Shown piece after piece: positions 47,616 through 56,410 of a stretch of 64,000 nt of DNA. Positions within the stretch are counted from its first letter, which is position 1. Each line of letters opens with the position of its first letter. Below the pieces are notes generated by a model. That model was given only the letters and a program-made list of their open reading frames with translations. It was not told the DNA's origin and did no database searches. This DNA is from Streptomyces flaveolus (GTDB lineage: Bacteria; Actinomycetota; Actinomycetes; Streptomycetales; Streptomycetaceae), in the NCBI RefSeq assembly GCF_000716535.1, contig NZ_JNWV01000019.1:1-64000 (forward strand), in the 5' to 3' direction. The translations under genes were made by a program, and so were the position numbers.

Positions 47616-48938
47616 TCAGCCGACCGTCGCCTCCGCACCCCCGTCCCCACCGCCGCCGAACCCCCCTTGCCTCGTATGCGGGCGGGCCGCCAGGATCGCG
47701 ACGTCGTCTTCGGCGTGGCGGGCCTCCAGGCGGCTGAGGATCGTGTCCAGGACCGCGTCGAGGGCGTCCCCCGCGGTGAAGCGCAGGGCGGCCAGTCGGG
47801 CCAGGGAGCGGTCGATGTCCTCGCCGCGGTGTTCCACGAGCCCGTCGGTGAACGCCACGAGCGTCTGGCCGGGCGCCAGCCGGTGCGTGGCCGACTCGTA
47901 CCCGCCGAGCCCGGTGCCCAGCGGTGGCCCGACCGGCACGGGCAGCAGGCTGGTCGCGCCGTCCTGGTCGATCAGCGCGGGCGGCAGATGGCCGGCGCTG
48001 GCGAGCGTGACCTGGCCCCGGCCGGGGTCGACGCGGGCGAGCAGACAGGTCGCCGGCCTGCGCTCGGCCTCCCCGGAGGCGATGTCGTCCATCTGCCGCA
48101 GCACCCGGTGCGGGGGGAGGTCGGCGGAGGCGATGTAGCGCAGGGAGGAACGGTAGGCGCTCATGTCGACGGCGGATTCCAGGCCGTGCCCCATGACGTC
48201 GCCGACGACCAGCAGGGTCCGGCCGAAGTGCAGCCGGACGGTCTCGCACCAGTCGCCGCCGACCAGGGTGCTCATGCCCACCGGCAGGTAGCGGATGGCG
48301 ACGTCCAGGTTGGGGTGCGGCCGGCCGGGCTCGGCCAGCAGGGCACGCTGGAGATCACCGGCGGTTCGGCTGACCTGCTCGTGGACCCGGGCGTGCCGCA
48401 GGTGGGAGGCGGCGCGCTCGGCGAGCAGGGCGAGCAGTTCGGCCTCCGCACGCCGCAGCGCTCCTCCGGGCCGCGCCCAGACCAGGACGCCGTACACCTC
48501 GTCCCCGCTGGTCAGCGGGGCGCACAGACCGGCACCGCGGGTGGTGCCCGCGTACTCCAGCCAGGGTTCCGGTGGCGCACCGGCGGACGGGACGTGCGCC
48601 TCGTGGGCCGCCGCGGCGGCCCACCGGACGTCGGGCAGCAGCTCGGCGTCCCCGGTGATCGCGTCGTACCCGGACACGGTGTCCGGGGTGCGGCACATCA
48701 CGGCGGCGGCTCCCCCGGCCAGCCGTACGGCGGCGCGGGTCAGCTCGGTGTGGGTGGTGGCCGCGTCGAGGGTCGTGCCGATCCTGGCCAGGGTCTCCCG
48801 CAGGTCGGCCAGCCGCGCGCCGGCCCGCACGGGCTGCTCGGCCTCGCCGGGGCCGCCGCCGCCTTGGCGGCGGGCTCGCTCGACGGGCTGGGGCCTGCGA
48901 CGGGACCGGATCCACCGCGCCACACCCAACACCCTCAC
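47616..48938 (-). CDS. PP2C-type (SpoIIE-like) phosphatase with GAF domain
   Basis: Protein of 440 residues. A GAF-like sensory domain is seen at about 45-190 (TRAAVRLAGGAAAVMCR, GAGLCAPLTSGDEVYGVLVWA). A coiled linker (LLALLAERAASHLRHARVHEQV) leads to the SpoIIE/PP2C phosphatase: VGGDWCETVRL, LLVVGDVMGHGLESA, TLASAGHLPPALI, LVAFTDGLVEHRGEDID. The metal-binding Asp and Gly residues are present. Such proteins dephosphorylate anti-sigma-factor antagonists. No anti-sigma gene is adjacent. GTG 48938 has a poor ribosome site. The C-terminus is Gly-rich. Confidence 0.92.
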   Translation of the reverse strand: MRVLGVARWIRSRRRPQPVERARRQGGGGPGEAEQPVRAGARLADLRETLARIGTTLDAATTHTELTRAAVRLAGGAAAVMCRTPDTVSGYDAITGDAELLPDVRWAAAAAHEAHVPSAGAPPEPWLEYAGTTRGAGLCAPLTSGDEVYGVLVWARPGGALRRAEAELLALLAERAASHLRHARVHEQVSRTAGDLQRALLAEPGRPHPNLDVAIRYLPVGMSTLVGGDWCETVRLHFGRTLLVVGDVMGHGLESAVDMSAYRSSLRYIASADLPPHRVLRQMDDIASGEAERRPATCLLARVDPGRGQVTLASAGHLPPALIDQDGATSLLPVPVGPPLGTGLGGYESATHRLAPGQTLVAFTDGLVEHRGEDIDRSLARLAALRFTAGDALDAVLDTILSRLEARHAEDDVAILAARPHTRQGGFGGGGDGGAEATVG

Positions 48939-49001
48939 AGAATCTCAAACCGGGGCGACCGGGGCACCAGCCCCGGCCGCCCCGGCGATCCGGCGGCGGC
49001 C

Positions 49002-49409
49002 TCAGCCCTCCTGGGGCTCCAGCCGCAGGGAGATGGAGTTGATGCAGTACCGCTGGTCGGTGGGGGTCGGGTACCCCTCGCCCTCGAAGACGTGCCCGAG
49101 GTGGGAGCCGCAGCGCGCACACCGCACCTCGGTGCGGACCATGCCGTGGGAGCGGTCCTGGACCAGCTCCACGGCGTCGGTGTCCTTCGGGTCGTAGAAG
49201 GACGGCCAGCCGCAGTGCGACTCGAATTTGGTGTCGGAGGTGAACAGCTCGGCGCCGCAGGCCCGACAGGAGTAGACGCCCTTGGTCTTGGTGTCCGTGT
49301 ACTCACCGGTGAAGGCCGGCTCGGTGGCGGCCTGGCGCAGCACGGCGTACTCGGCGGGGGTCAGCTCCTCGCGCCACTGCTCGTCCGGCTTCTCGACGTC
49401 GTACGACAT
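49002..49409 (-). CDS. msrB: Peptide-methionine (R)-S-oxide reductase MsrB
   Basis: Protein of 135 residues that repairs methionine-R-sulfoxide in proteins with thioredoxin. Zinc-binding Cys48/Cys51 (CRAC) and Cys97/Cys100 (CARC) are present, GSHLGHVF is the family signature, and Cys122 in RYCINSISL is catalytic. Cys66 (SHCGWPSF) is a candidate resolving residue. It lies 15 bp downstream of murC on the same strand and is probably cotranscribed. Confidence 0.97.
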   Translation of the reverse strand: MSYDVEKPDEQWREELTPAEYAVLRQAATEPAFTGEYTDTKTKGVYSCRACGAELFTSDTKFESHCGWPSFYDPKDTDAVELVQDRSHGMVRTEVRCARCGSHLGHVFEGEGYPTPTDQRYCINSISLRLEPQEG

Positions 49410-49424
49410 CAGTTCTCAGCCCCT

Positions 49425-50816
49425 TTACTGCGACAGGCGGTCCAGGATCAGCGGGCCCAGGTCGGTCACGTCGCCCGCGCCCATGGTGAGAACGAGATCA
49501 CCGGGCTTCGCCATTCCCGCGACCGCGGCGGGGATCTCCGCCTTGTCGGACACGGCGGTGACGTCGGCGCCGGCCGCGCGCGCGGCCTCGATGATCAGCT
49601 CGCTGGTGACGCCGGGGATCGGGTCCTCGCGGGCCGGGTAGATGTCGAGGACCAGCGAGGCGTCGGCGAGGGCCAGCGCCTGCCCCATCTCCTTGCCCAG
49701 CTCCTGGGTGCGGGAGAAGAGGTGCGGCTGGAAGACGACGAGGATGCGGGCGTCACCGGCGGCGGCGCGCATGGCCTCCAGGTCGGCGGTCATCTCGGTC
49801 GGGTGGTGGGCGTAGGAGTCGATCACCTGGACGCCGGCCGCCTCGCCCTTGAGCTGGAGGCGCCGCTTGACGCCGGTGTAGGCGGCGAGCGCGGGCGCCA
49901 GCCGGGCGGCCGGGATGCCGAGGGCGGCGCCGGCGGCGAGCGCGGCGACCGCGTTCAGGGCGTAGTGCCGGCCCGGCACGGACACCCCGAAGGTCAGCTC
50001 CTGCCCGGCCAGCACCACGGTGACCTGGCTCTTCAGCCCCTGCGGGACGACGGCCAGGACACGGACGTCGGCGTCGGCCGCCTCGCCGTACGTCACGATC
50101 CGCACGTCCCGGTCCCGCACCCGCCGGGTCAGCTCGCGGGCGCCCTCGTGGTCGGCGGAGACGACCAGCGTGCCGCCCTCGGTGATCCGGCCCACGAACG
50201 TCTCGAAGGACTCGTGGATCTCGTCGATCGAGGCGTAGTTGGCGTGGTGGTCCAGCTCGACGTTGAGGACGATGGCGACCTCGGGCGCGTACTTGTGGAA
50301 GCTGCGGTCCGATTCGTCGGCCTCGGCGACGAAGATGTCGCCGTCGCCGTGCAGCGCGTTGGAGCCGGGCGCGTCCAGGTCGCCGCCGATGGCGTACGAC
50401 GGCTGAAGGCCCAGCTCGGTGAGGGAGACCGCCAGCATGGACGTGGTGGTGGTCTTGCCGTGCGTGCCCGCCACGGCGATCGGCCGCAGCCCCTCCATCA
50501 GCGCGGCCAGTGCGTCGGAGCGGTGCACCACCGGGATGCCCAGCTCGGCGGCGCGGGCCAGCTCGGGGTTGTCCTTCCGGATCGCCGAGGACACGACGAC
50601 GCAGCTGGCATCGTCGGCGAGGTGCTCGGCGGCGTGCCCGATGTGCACGGTCGCGCCCAGCGCGCGCAGCGCCTCGGCGGTCGCCGACTCCTTGGCGTCG
50701 CTGCCGGCCACCTCGGCCCCGCGCTGGGCCAGGATCTTGGCGATCCCCGACATCCCGGCGCCGCCGATGCCGATGAAGTGCGGTCGGTCCATGGCGTCAG
50801 GAAGGCCGGGTGCCAT
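49425..50816 (-). CDS. murC: UDP-N-acetylmuramate-L-alanine ligase MurC
   Basis: Essential cytoplasmic ligase of 463 residues that adds the first L-Ala of the peptidoglycan stem peptide. The N-terminal Rossmann motif HFIGIGGAGMSGIAKIL binds UDP-MurNAc. ATP-binding GTHGKTTTTSM is near residue 120, followed by EADESDRSF, LNVELDHHANY and YAHHPTEM of the C-terminal domain. Length fits. GGGGAG precedes ATG 50816. It is not in the dcw cluster, as is usual in Streptomyces, and is followed by msrB. Confidence 0.98.
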   Translation of the reverse strand: MAPGLPDAMDRPHFIGIGGAGMSGIAKILAQRGAEVAGSDAKESATAEALRALGATVHIGHAAEHLADDASCVVVSSAIRKDNPELARAAELGIPVVHRSDALAALMEGLRPIAVAGTHGKTTTTSMLAVSLTELGLQPSYAIGGDLDAPGSNALHGDGDIFVAEADESDRSFHKYAPEVAIVLNVELDHHANYASIDEIHESFETFVGRITEGGTLVVSADHEGARELTRRVRDRDVRIVTYGEAADADVRVLAVVPQGLKSQVTVVLAGQELTFGVSVPGRHYALNAVAALAAGAALGIPAARLAPALAAYTGVKRRLQLKGEAAGVQVIDSYAHHPTEMTADLEAMRAAAGDARILVVFQPHLFSRTQELGKEMGQALALADASLVLDIYPAREDPIPGVTSELIIEAARAAGADVTAVSDKAEIPAAVAGMAKPGDLVLTMGAGDVTDLGPLILDRLSQ

Positions 50817-50952
50817 GCGTTTCTCCCCAGAGACGGTACGGGCTAGAGCAGGCCTAGCCTATGCGCTCGGGCACCGGGCGCCTCGCACGCACCCGCGCCG
50901 CGCGAACGCACCGCGACCCGAACGGCGCTCGCCGGCCGGCCCCGCGCAGCGC

Positions 50953-51426
50953 CTACGCCTTGCTGTGCGAGAACAGCTTCAGCACCGGCACCCCCACCTT
51001 GTGCCGGGCCCGGGAGGCCCAGTCCCGGTGGAAGAACTCCTCCACGTAGTGCGGATCCGTCAGGACGATCACCTCGTCGGCGCCCACCTCGGCCACCAGC
51101 GACTTCAGCGCGTCCAACGGGTGGTCCTCGACCAGCCGCCCCTCCGCCTGGCTGCCCGCGGAGCGCAGCGCCTGGAGCGACACGTCGAGGGCCTGCCGCC
51201 CCATGCTCCGGGCCTCCTGCCCCTCCGGCGTCTCCCTTTCGCGCACCGCCTCGTCGAGTTCGCCGAGCGCGATGTCGTCGATGGCCCGCAGCAGCCGGTC
51301 CGCCTGCTCGCCGCGCGGCTGGAGCAGGACGTGGAAGTCGACGGGCTCGTCCCCGTGCAAGGTGGTGACGAACTCCACGTCGGCGGACGTCAGGGCCTTC
51401 TCGATCATCAGAACGCTTGTGAACAC
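50953..51426 (-). CDS. Conserved actinobacterial protein of unknown function
   Basis: Protein of 157 residues conserved in Streptomyces upstream of murC and often mislabelled indole-3-glycerol phosphate synthase. Two parts are visible. One is an alpha/beta N-terminus (VEFVTTLHGDEPVDFHVLLQPRGEQADRLLRAIDDIA). The other is a C-terminus (GADEVIVLTDPHYVEEFFHRDWASRARHKVGVPVLKLF) resembling a universal-stress-type Rossmann edge. No catalytic residues of IGPS are present. The start is GTG 51426; ATG 51408 is an alternative. Confidence 0.82.
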   Translation of the reverse strand: MFTSVLMIEKALTSADVEFVTTLHGDEPVDFHVLLQPRGEQADRLLRAIDDIALGELDEAVRERETPEGQEARSMGRQALDVSLQALRSAGSQAEGRLVEDHPLDALKSLVAEVGADEVIVLTDPHYVEEFFHRDWASRARHKVGVPVLKLFSHSKA

Positions 51427-51554
51427 CAGGCGCCTCTTCTCCTCGGAGGGCCCGGCAGGGCCCGTGCGGAAACCATCCTTCCCCGTGATCGCACGGGTAC
51501 TGCCGGACCTTGTCTGCCCGCCGGAAGCGGACCGGAACGGTCGATTCCGCCGAT

Positions 51555-51608
51555 GTCAGGACTGACAGTGACGTCAGCACCAACGGTGACGTCAGGACCG
51601 ACAGTAAC
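51555..51608. repeat. 18-bp tandem repeat, three copies, overlapping a stop codon
   Basis: Units GTCAGGACTGACAGTGAC, with changes, start at 51555, 51573 and 51591. The last includes the stop codon (51592-51594) of the RibD-type gene. GACGTCA-like palindromic cores recur at the unit junctions. Confidence 0.75.
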
Positions 51609-52527
51609 GACCGAACAGAAATCCGTCCTCCTCCAGCAGGGACACGAGTTCGAACCGGTGCGGAACGGCCACCGACGGCCCCCCGGCGATCCGCTGCGCG
51701 TTCCCCGCCGTGAGCGTCGGCGAGACGGTCAGGCACAGCTCGTCCAGCACCTCCGCGGCGATCAGCTGGCCGAGCAGCCGGGGTCCGCCCTCGGTGAGCA
51801 GCCGGGTGTGGCCGAGGCCGGCCAGCGCCTGGACCGCGCGAGCGGGCTCCACGCCCATACCCTCGCCCGCGACCACCACCTGGGCGCCGGCCCGCTCGGC
51901 GGCGGCGATCCGGTCGGGGGCCGCGGCCGCGCCGGTGAGGATGAGCGTGGGCACCAGGGGCGAGGTGAACAGCGGCAGCGTGAAGTCCAGCTCCAGGCTC
52001 GCGGTGACGATCGCGATCGCCGGGACCGGGGTCTGTCCGGCGGCCTCGCGGGCCCCGGCGAACTCGTCCCGCACGCGGGCGGGCCGGTACCCCTCCTGCC
52101 GCACCGTTTCCGCGCCGACCACGACGACGTCCGCGAGCGCCCGCAGCGTGCCGAAGACCCGCATGTCGGTGGCGCTGGAGATGGGCTGCGAGCGGCCCTC
52201 GTGCTGGGCGGCGCCGTCGAGCGAGGAGACCATGTTGGCCCGCAGCCACGGCCGCGGGGCGCCCGGCGCGGGCTCCGGGTAGGCGTACGCGGCGGCCAGC
52301 TCGGCGAGGCTCCACTCCCGGTCCACGACCGCGGCGGCCCCGACGGGCCCCCCGACGGGCGGGCGGAGCCCGCTGCCCGGGGCGCCGCCCTGGGCACCGA
52401 CCTCGTCGGCGGCACCGCCCCGACCTGCCGCGCTCACCTCCCCCTCCGGTCCCGGGCCGGCGGTCCGAGCACCCCCCGCGGGGGCCTGGGCTGCTGTTTC
52501 TTCGGTCACAGGGAACAGGCGTCGCAT
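51592..52527 (-). CDS. RibD C-terminal-type pyrimidine reductase
   Basis: Protein of 311 residues. After a disordered N-terminus (about 1-75, Gly/Ala/Pro-rich) comes the RibD reductase/DHFR-like domain: WLRANMVSSLDGAAQHEG, SSATDMRVFGTLRALADVVVVGAETVRQEGY, TRLLTEGGPRLLGQLI. The family reduces 5-amino-6-(5-phosphoribosylamino)uracil with NADPH in riboflavin synthesis. The deaminase domain is missing, so this may be a stand-alone reductase with another substrate. ATG 52527 is 38 bp from the divergent zapE start. Confidence 0.9.
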   Translation of the reverse strand: MRRLFPVTEETAAQAPAGGARTAGPGPEGEVSAAGRGGAADEVGAQGGAPGSGLRPPVGGPVGAAAVVDREWSLAELAAAYAYPEPAPGAPRPWLRANMVSSLDGAAQHEGRSQPISSATDMRVFGTLRALADVVVVGAETVRQEGYRPARVRDEFAGAREAAGQTPVPAIAIVTASLELDFTLPLFTSPLVPTLILTGAAAAPDRIAAAERAGAQVVVAGEGMGVEPARAVQALAGLGHTRLLTEGGPRLLGQLIAAEVLDELCLTVSPTLTAGNAQRIAGGPSVAVPHRFELVSLLEEDGFLFGRYCRS

Positions 52528-52564
52528 GCCGTGCAGTGTGACACGGCGCTTAGCATGGAGAACT

Positions 52565-53668
52565 GTGTCGTCCTCCACCGCCGCCCCCGGTTCCAGCCCG
52601 TTGCCGGAAGCCGGCCCCCTGTCCCTGTGCGCCCGTGAGCCGCACGTGCCCGCGGAGCGGCTGGTAGCCGAGATGGTGCCGCCGCCGCGCTTCGACTCGG
52701 TCCGCTTCGCCACGTACCTCCCGGACCCGAACCAGCCCAGCCAGACCGAGGCCGTCCGGGTGCTGGAGGGCTTCGCGGCCGGGCTCGGCGGGGCGCACGC
52801 CGCCGGCGCCGGCAAGCGTGGCCTCTTCGGCTTCGGCCGGGCCAAGGCGCCCAAGACCCCGGCCGGCCCGCGCGGGGTGTACCTGGACGGCGGTTACGGC
52901 GTCGGCAAGACCCACCTGCTCGCCTCCCTGTGGCACGCCACCCCGGCCGACCCGTCCCGCAAGGCGTTCGGCACCTTCGTGGAGCTGACCAACCTGGTCG
53001 GCGCGCTCGGCTTCCAGCAGACGGTCCGGACGCTCTCCGGGCACAGGCTGCTGTGCATCGACGAGTTCGAGCTGGACGACCCCGGCGACACGGTCCTGGT
53101 GTCGACGCTGCTCGGCAAGCTGGTCGAGGCGGGCGTGGCACTCGCCGCCACCTCCAACACGCTGCCCGGCAAGCTGGGCGAGGGCCGGTTCGCCGCCGCC
53201 GACTTCCTGCGCGAGATCCAGGGCCTGTCGGCCCACTTCCGCACCCTGCGCATCGACGGCGAGGACTACCGTCACCGCGGCCTGCCCGAGGCCCCGGCAC
53301 CCTTCTCGGACGAGGAGGTCATGAAGACGGCGTTCGCCACCGAGGGCGCCTCGCTGGACGACTTCGCGCATCTGCTGGAGCACCTGGCCAAGGTGCACCC
53401 GAGCCGGTACGGCGCGCTGACCGACGGGCTGCGGGCGGTGTGCCTGACCGGTGTGAAGCCGGTGCCCGACCAGTCGACGGCGCTGCGCCTGGTGGTGCTC
53501 GCCGACCGGCTCTACGACCGCGAGGTCCCGGTGCTGGCCTCGGGGCTGCCGTTCGACCGGCTGTTCAGCGAGGAGATGCTGAACGGCGGCTACCGCAAGA
53601 AGTACTTCCGCGCGATATCCCGGCTCACCGCGCTGGCGCGGGACGCGAAGGGACTGGTCGGCGCCTAG
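52565..53668 (+). CDS. zapE: Cell division protein ZapE (AFG1-like ATPase)
   Basis: AAA-type ATPase of 367 residues. Walker A reads LDGGYGVGKTHLLASL and Walker B reads RLLCIDEFELDDPGDT. Sensor and arginine-finger regions include ATSNTLPGKLGEGRF and FDRLFSEEMLNGGYRKKYFRAISRL. In proteobacteria ZapE modulates the FtsZ ring; a mitochondrial homologue handles misfolded respiratory proteins. GTG 52565 follows GGAGA. It is followed by a 7-bp-stem hairpin. Confidence 0.95.
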   Translation: MSSSTAAPGSSPLPEAGPLSLCAREPHVPAERLVAEMVPPPRFDSVRFATYLPDPNQPSQTEAVRVLEGFAAGLGGAHAAGAGKRGLFGFGRAKAPKTPAGPRGVYLDGGYGVGKTHLLASLWHATPADPSRKAFGTFVELTNLVGALGFQQTVRTLSGHRLLCIDEFELDDPGDTVLVSTLLGKLVEAGVALAATSNTLPGKLGEGRFAAADFLREIQGLSAHFRTLRIDGEDYRHRGLPEAPAPFSDEEVMKTAFATEGASLDDFAHLLEHLAKVHPSRYGALTDGLRAVCLTGVKPVPDQSTALRLVVLADRLYDREVPVLASGLPFDRLFSEEMLNGGYRKKYFRAISRLTALARDAKGLVGA

Positions 53669-53673
53669 GGCCT

Positions 53674-53692
53674 GTCTGATAGTCGATCAGAC
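53674..53692 (+). terminator. GTCTGAT-N5-ATCAGAC hairpin after zapE
   Basis: A perfect 7-bp stem with a 5-nt loop begins 5 bp after the zapE stop. No T run follows, which is common for Streptomyces terminators. CTAG just before it resembles an IS target, so an IS remnant is an alternative. Confidence 0.55.
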
Positions 53693-53763
53693 CTGCGGGG
53701 TCAAGGGCGGGTTCACGCCACGCCACCCGCACTTTTCACGCTCTCTTGCGCGCTTAACGCGCA

Positions 53764-53795
53764 GTTAACCCTGCAAAGGACTTTGCAGGGTTAAC
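53764..53795. promoter_or_regulatory. Perfect 15-bp palindrome in an AT-rich island
   Basis: GTTAACCCTGCAAAG (53764-53778), GA, then CTTTGCAGGGTTAAC (53781-53795) is an exact 32-bp inverted repeat. It is followed by GTGTTTCTT. It could be a bidirectional terminator or a high-affinity operator; a 2-nt centre is poor for an RNA loop, which favours protein binding or cruciform. TGCGCG-CTTAA-CGCGCA lies immediately upstream. Confidence 0.75.
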
Positions 53796-53797
53796 GT

Positions 53798-53842
53798 GTT
53801 TCTTGACCATCCATTGACCAAGCCTTGGTCTGGACAAGAAAC
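53798..53842 (+). promoter_or_regulatory. 11-bp-phased TTGACCA repeats with DasR-like half
   Basis: TTGACCA occurs at 53803 and 53814, then TTGGTCT at 53825, exactly one 11-bp step apart. GTTTCTTG (53798-53805) and CAAGAAAC (53835-53842) bracket them as an inverted repeat. TGGTCTGGACAA (53826-53837) matches 10 of 12 positions of the DasR-type TGGTCTAGACCA site. It ends 24 bp before the next ATG, in the promoter or leader zone. Confidence 0.6.
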
Positions 53843-53865
53843 GCGAATGCGGAGGAGGGGGGCTC

Positions 53866-54264
53866 ATGTTCCGAGGTACGAGCGTTCGGACCCTGCTCAC
53901 CCTCTTCGGCCTGACACTGTTCGCCTTCCAGCTCTTCGCTCCCGCGCAATCCTTCGCACCCGCGCACACGTTCGGTCAGGTGCTGGCCAAGGCCGAGACC
54001 GGAACCACCCCCTCCGCACTGCCGGTGCGTGAAGCCGCGGCGGACAAGGTCCGCGCCCCCGGCTGCCCGGGTGACCCCGCGGGCATCCCGCACGTCCGCG
54101 ACCGGCAGCGCGGCCCGGCCTCCGGCTGCGCACAGGAACGCGCCCTCATATCCGGCCGGACGGCCGAAACGGGTCCGTCGGAGCCCTCCGCCGGACCGCA
54201 CCACCCCACCCCGAGAGCGTTGAGAGCCCACACCCCGGCAGCGCTCCAGGTCTTCCGCTGCTGA
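53866..54264 (+). CDS. Small secreted protein of unknown function
   Basis: Protein of 132 residues. A basic start and hydrophobic stretch (TLLTLFGLTLFAFQLFA) form a signal peptide or anchor. The remainder is Pro/Ala/His-rich with three Cys (APGCPGDPAG, SGCAQER, VFRC at the end) and no recognised domain. GGAGGAGGGG precedes the ATG. It sits 80 bp before the beta-carbonic anhydrase gene and shares the same upstream palindromes, so it may be coregulated. The C-terminal Cys is unusual and could be modified or form a disulfide. Confidence 0.68.
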   Translation: MFRGTSVRTLLTLFGLTLFAFQLFAPAQSFAPAHTFGQVLAKAETGTTPSALPVREAAADKVRAPGCPGDPAGIPHVRDRQRGPASGCAQERALISGRTAETGPSEPSAGPHHPTPRALRAHTPAALQVFRC

Positions 54265-54344
54265 GGGACGGGCAGCTCTCTCTCCCCCCACAACCGTTGT
54301 TCAAGTCCGACGCGCCAGGCAGGCGCGCCAGGAGGAGCCCACAC

Positions 54345-54923
54345 ATGCAGCCCCTCATCGACAACGCCCGTACCTTCGGACAGCGCCCTGAGGAGTTCGC
54401 CAGACTCGCCGAAGGCCAGTCCCCGCAGGTGCTGTTCATCACCTGCTCCGACTCCCGGGTCGTCCCGGCCCTGATCACGGGCGCCCGCCCCGGCGAGCTG
54501 TTCGAGCTGCGCACCGCGGGCAACATCGTCCCGCCCTACGCCTCCGAGCACCCCACCAGCGAGGCGGCCACCATCGAGTACGCCGTGGAAGTGCTCGGCG
54601 TCCGCGACATCGTGGTCTGCGGCCACTCGCACTGCGGCGCCGTCGGCGCGCTGGTGCGCGGTGACGACCTGACCGCCGTACCGGCCGTGCGCGACTGGCT
54701 GGCGTCCGCCACCCCGCGCCCGGCCGGCGCGCCCGAGGACCCGGAGGTCGCCGAGGGCGTGCAGAGCCACGTACTGACCCAACTGCTGCGACTGCGCTCG
54801 TACCCCTGCGTCGAGCGCAAGCTGAAGGAGGAGCAACTGGCCCTGCACGCCTGGTACTACGAGGTGCACACCGGCACCGTACGGACGCACCGCCCGCAGA
54901 CCGACACCTTCGAGGCCCTGTGA
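54345..54923 (+). CDS. Beta-class carbonic anhydrase
   Basis: Enzyme of 192 residues interconverting CO2 and bicarbonate. Zinc ligands Cys34, His95 and Cys98 are visible in TCSDSRVVP and CGHSHCGA, with the Asp36-Arg38 dyad of beta-CAs. ELRTAGNIVPPY is also a family signature. AGGAGGAG precedes ATG 54345; an upstream in-frame start exists but lacks a ribosome site. The stop overlaps the SulP transporter start by 4 bp, indicating a coupled bicarbonate-handling pair. Confidence 0.97.
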   Translation: MQPLIDNARTFGQRPEEFARLAEGQSPQVLFITCSDSRVVPALITGARPGELFELRTAGNIVPPYASEHPTSEAATIEYAVEVLGVRDIVVCGHSHCGAVGALVRGDDLTAVPAVRDWLASATPRPAGAPEDPEVAEGVQSHVLTQLLRLRSYPCVERKLKEEQLALHAWYYEVHTGTVRTHRPQTDTFEAL

Positions 54924-56410
54924 GCGCGCCGATGACCGACCACCGCACCCTCATATCCCGTTTCCCCCATCTGCGGCAGGACTTCGCCGCCTCACTCGTC
55001 GTCTTCCTGGTCGCGCTGCCGCTGTGCGTCGGCGTGGCCGTCGCCTCCGGGGTGCCGGCCGAACTCGGCCTGGTCACCGGCATCGTGGGCGGCATCGTCA
55101 CCGGGCTGATGCGCGGCAGCAGCCTTCAGGTGTCGGGGCCGGCGGCCGGCATGACCGTGCTCGTCTTCGAGGCGGTCAAGGAGTTCGGGCTGCCGGTGCT
55201 CGGCGTGATCGTGCTCGTGGCCGGACTGCTCCAGGTGACCATGGGCCTGCTGCGGCTGGGCCGCTACTTCCGCGCCATCTCCGTCTCCGTCGTCGAGGGC
55301 ATGCTGGCCGGAATCGGCCTGGTGATCATCGCCGGGCAGCTGTATCCGGCCCTGGCGGCGAAGGCCCCCGACTCCGGCCTGGGCAAGATCGCCGGGGTGC
55401 CCGGCGCGTTCCTGGACGCCCTCGGCGACACCGCCGCCCTCGCCTCGCTCGCGGTGGCAGCGGGCACGATCGCGGTGCTGCTGCTGTGGAAGCACACCCC
55501 GGCGAAGGTGCGGGCGGTGCCCGGACCGCTCGCCGCGGTCGGGCTGGCCACGCTGGCCGCGTTCGCGCTGGACCTGCCGGTGGCCACCGTCGAGGTGCAG
55601 GGCCTGCTCGGCTCGATCCAGCCCCCGCCGTTGAGCGCCTTCGGCGAGCTGGCCGGCGTCGGGCTGCTGGGCACGGTCGTCGCCTTCACGCTGATCGCCT
55701 CTGCCGAGTCGCTGTTCAGCGCGGCGGCCGTGGACCGGCTGCACTCCGGTCCGCGCACCCAGTACAACAAGGAGCTCGTCGCCCAGGGCGCCGGCAACAT
55801 GGTGTGCGGGGTGCTCGGCGCGCTGCCGATGACCGCGGTGATCGTGCGCAGCGCGGCCAATGTGCAGGCCGGTGCCCGCACGAAGGCCTCCCGGGTCATG
55901 CACGGCGTCTGGCTGCTGCTGTTCGCGGCGCTGCTGCCCGGTGTGCTGGCCTACATCCCGATCCCGGCCCTCGCGGGCATCCTGATCCACGCGGGCGCCA
56001 AGCTCGTCCCGCTCCGGGCCCTGACCGTGCTGTGGCGCGAGCACCGCGGCGAGGCGCTGGTCCTGGCCGCCACGGCCGTCTCCATCGTGGCGGTCAGCAT
56101 GTTCGAAGGGGTGCTCATCGGTCTCGCGCTGGCGGTGGTGAAGACCGCCTGGGAGGCCTCGCACGTCAAGCTGGAGATCGTGGACAAGGGCGCCGGGCCG
56201 ATCGAGGCGCACCTGTCCGGGAACGCGACCTTCCTGCGGCTGCCGAAGATCCTCGACAGCCTGGAGTCGCTGCCCCAGGATCGCCCGGTCCGGCTCGACC
56301 TGTCCGGGCTGCACCACCTCGACCACGCCTGCCGTACGGCCCTGGAGAACTGGGCCGCGCGGCACAGCACGGCGGGCACGGCGCCGGTGGAGCTGCGCAC
56401 GGCCGCGTGA
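54920..56410 (+). CDS. SulP-family anion (probable bicarbonate) transporter
   Basis: Membrane protein of 496 residues with about 10-12 helices: LVVFLVALPLCVGVAVA, GIVGGIVTGLMRGS, GMTVLVFEAVKEFGLPVLGVIVLVAGLLQ, and LLFAALLPGVLAYIPIPALAGILI. The SulP consensus is seen in LQVSGPAAGMTVLV and SAANVQAGARTKASRVMHG. The C-terminal 80 residues form a short STAS-like domain (VRLDLSGLHHLDHACRTALENWA). Its overlap with the carbonic anhydrase gene suggests bicarbonate as substrate, as in marine BicA-like systems; sulfate cannot be excluded. Confidence 0.94.
   Translation: MSAPMTDHRTLISRFPHLRQDFAASLVVFLVALPLCVGVAVASGVPAELGLVTGIVGGIVTGLMRGSSLQVSGPAAGMTVLVFEAVKEFGLPVLGVIVLVAGLLQVTMGLLRLGRYFRAISVSVVEGMLAGIGLVIIAGQLYPALAAKAPDSGLGKIAGVPGAFLDALGDTAALASLAVAAGTIAVLLLWKHTPAKVRAVPGPLAAVGLATLAAFALDLPVATVEVQGLLGSIQPPPLSAFGELAGVGLLGTVVAFTLIASAESLFSAAAVDRLHSGPRTQYNKELVAQGAGNMVCGVLGALPMTAVIVRSAANVQAGARTKASRVMHGVWLLLFAALLPGVLAYIPIPALAGILIHAGAKLVPLRALTVLWREHRGEALVLAATAVSIVAVSMFEGVLIGLALAVVKTAWEASHVKLEIVDKGAGPIEAHLSGNATFLRLPKILDSLESLPQDRPVRLDLSGLHHLDHACRTALENWAARHSTAGTAPVELRTAA

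Noticed and set aside
50953..51426. Indole-3-glycerol phosphate synthase
   Set aside because: Lacks the barrel and catalytic residues of TrpC; the common label is a misannotation.
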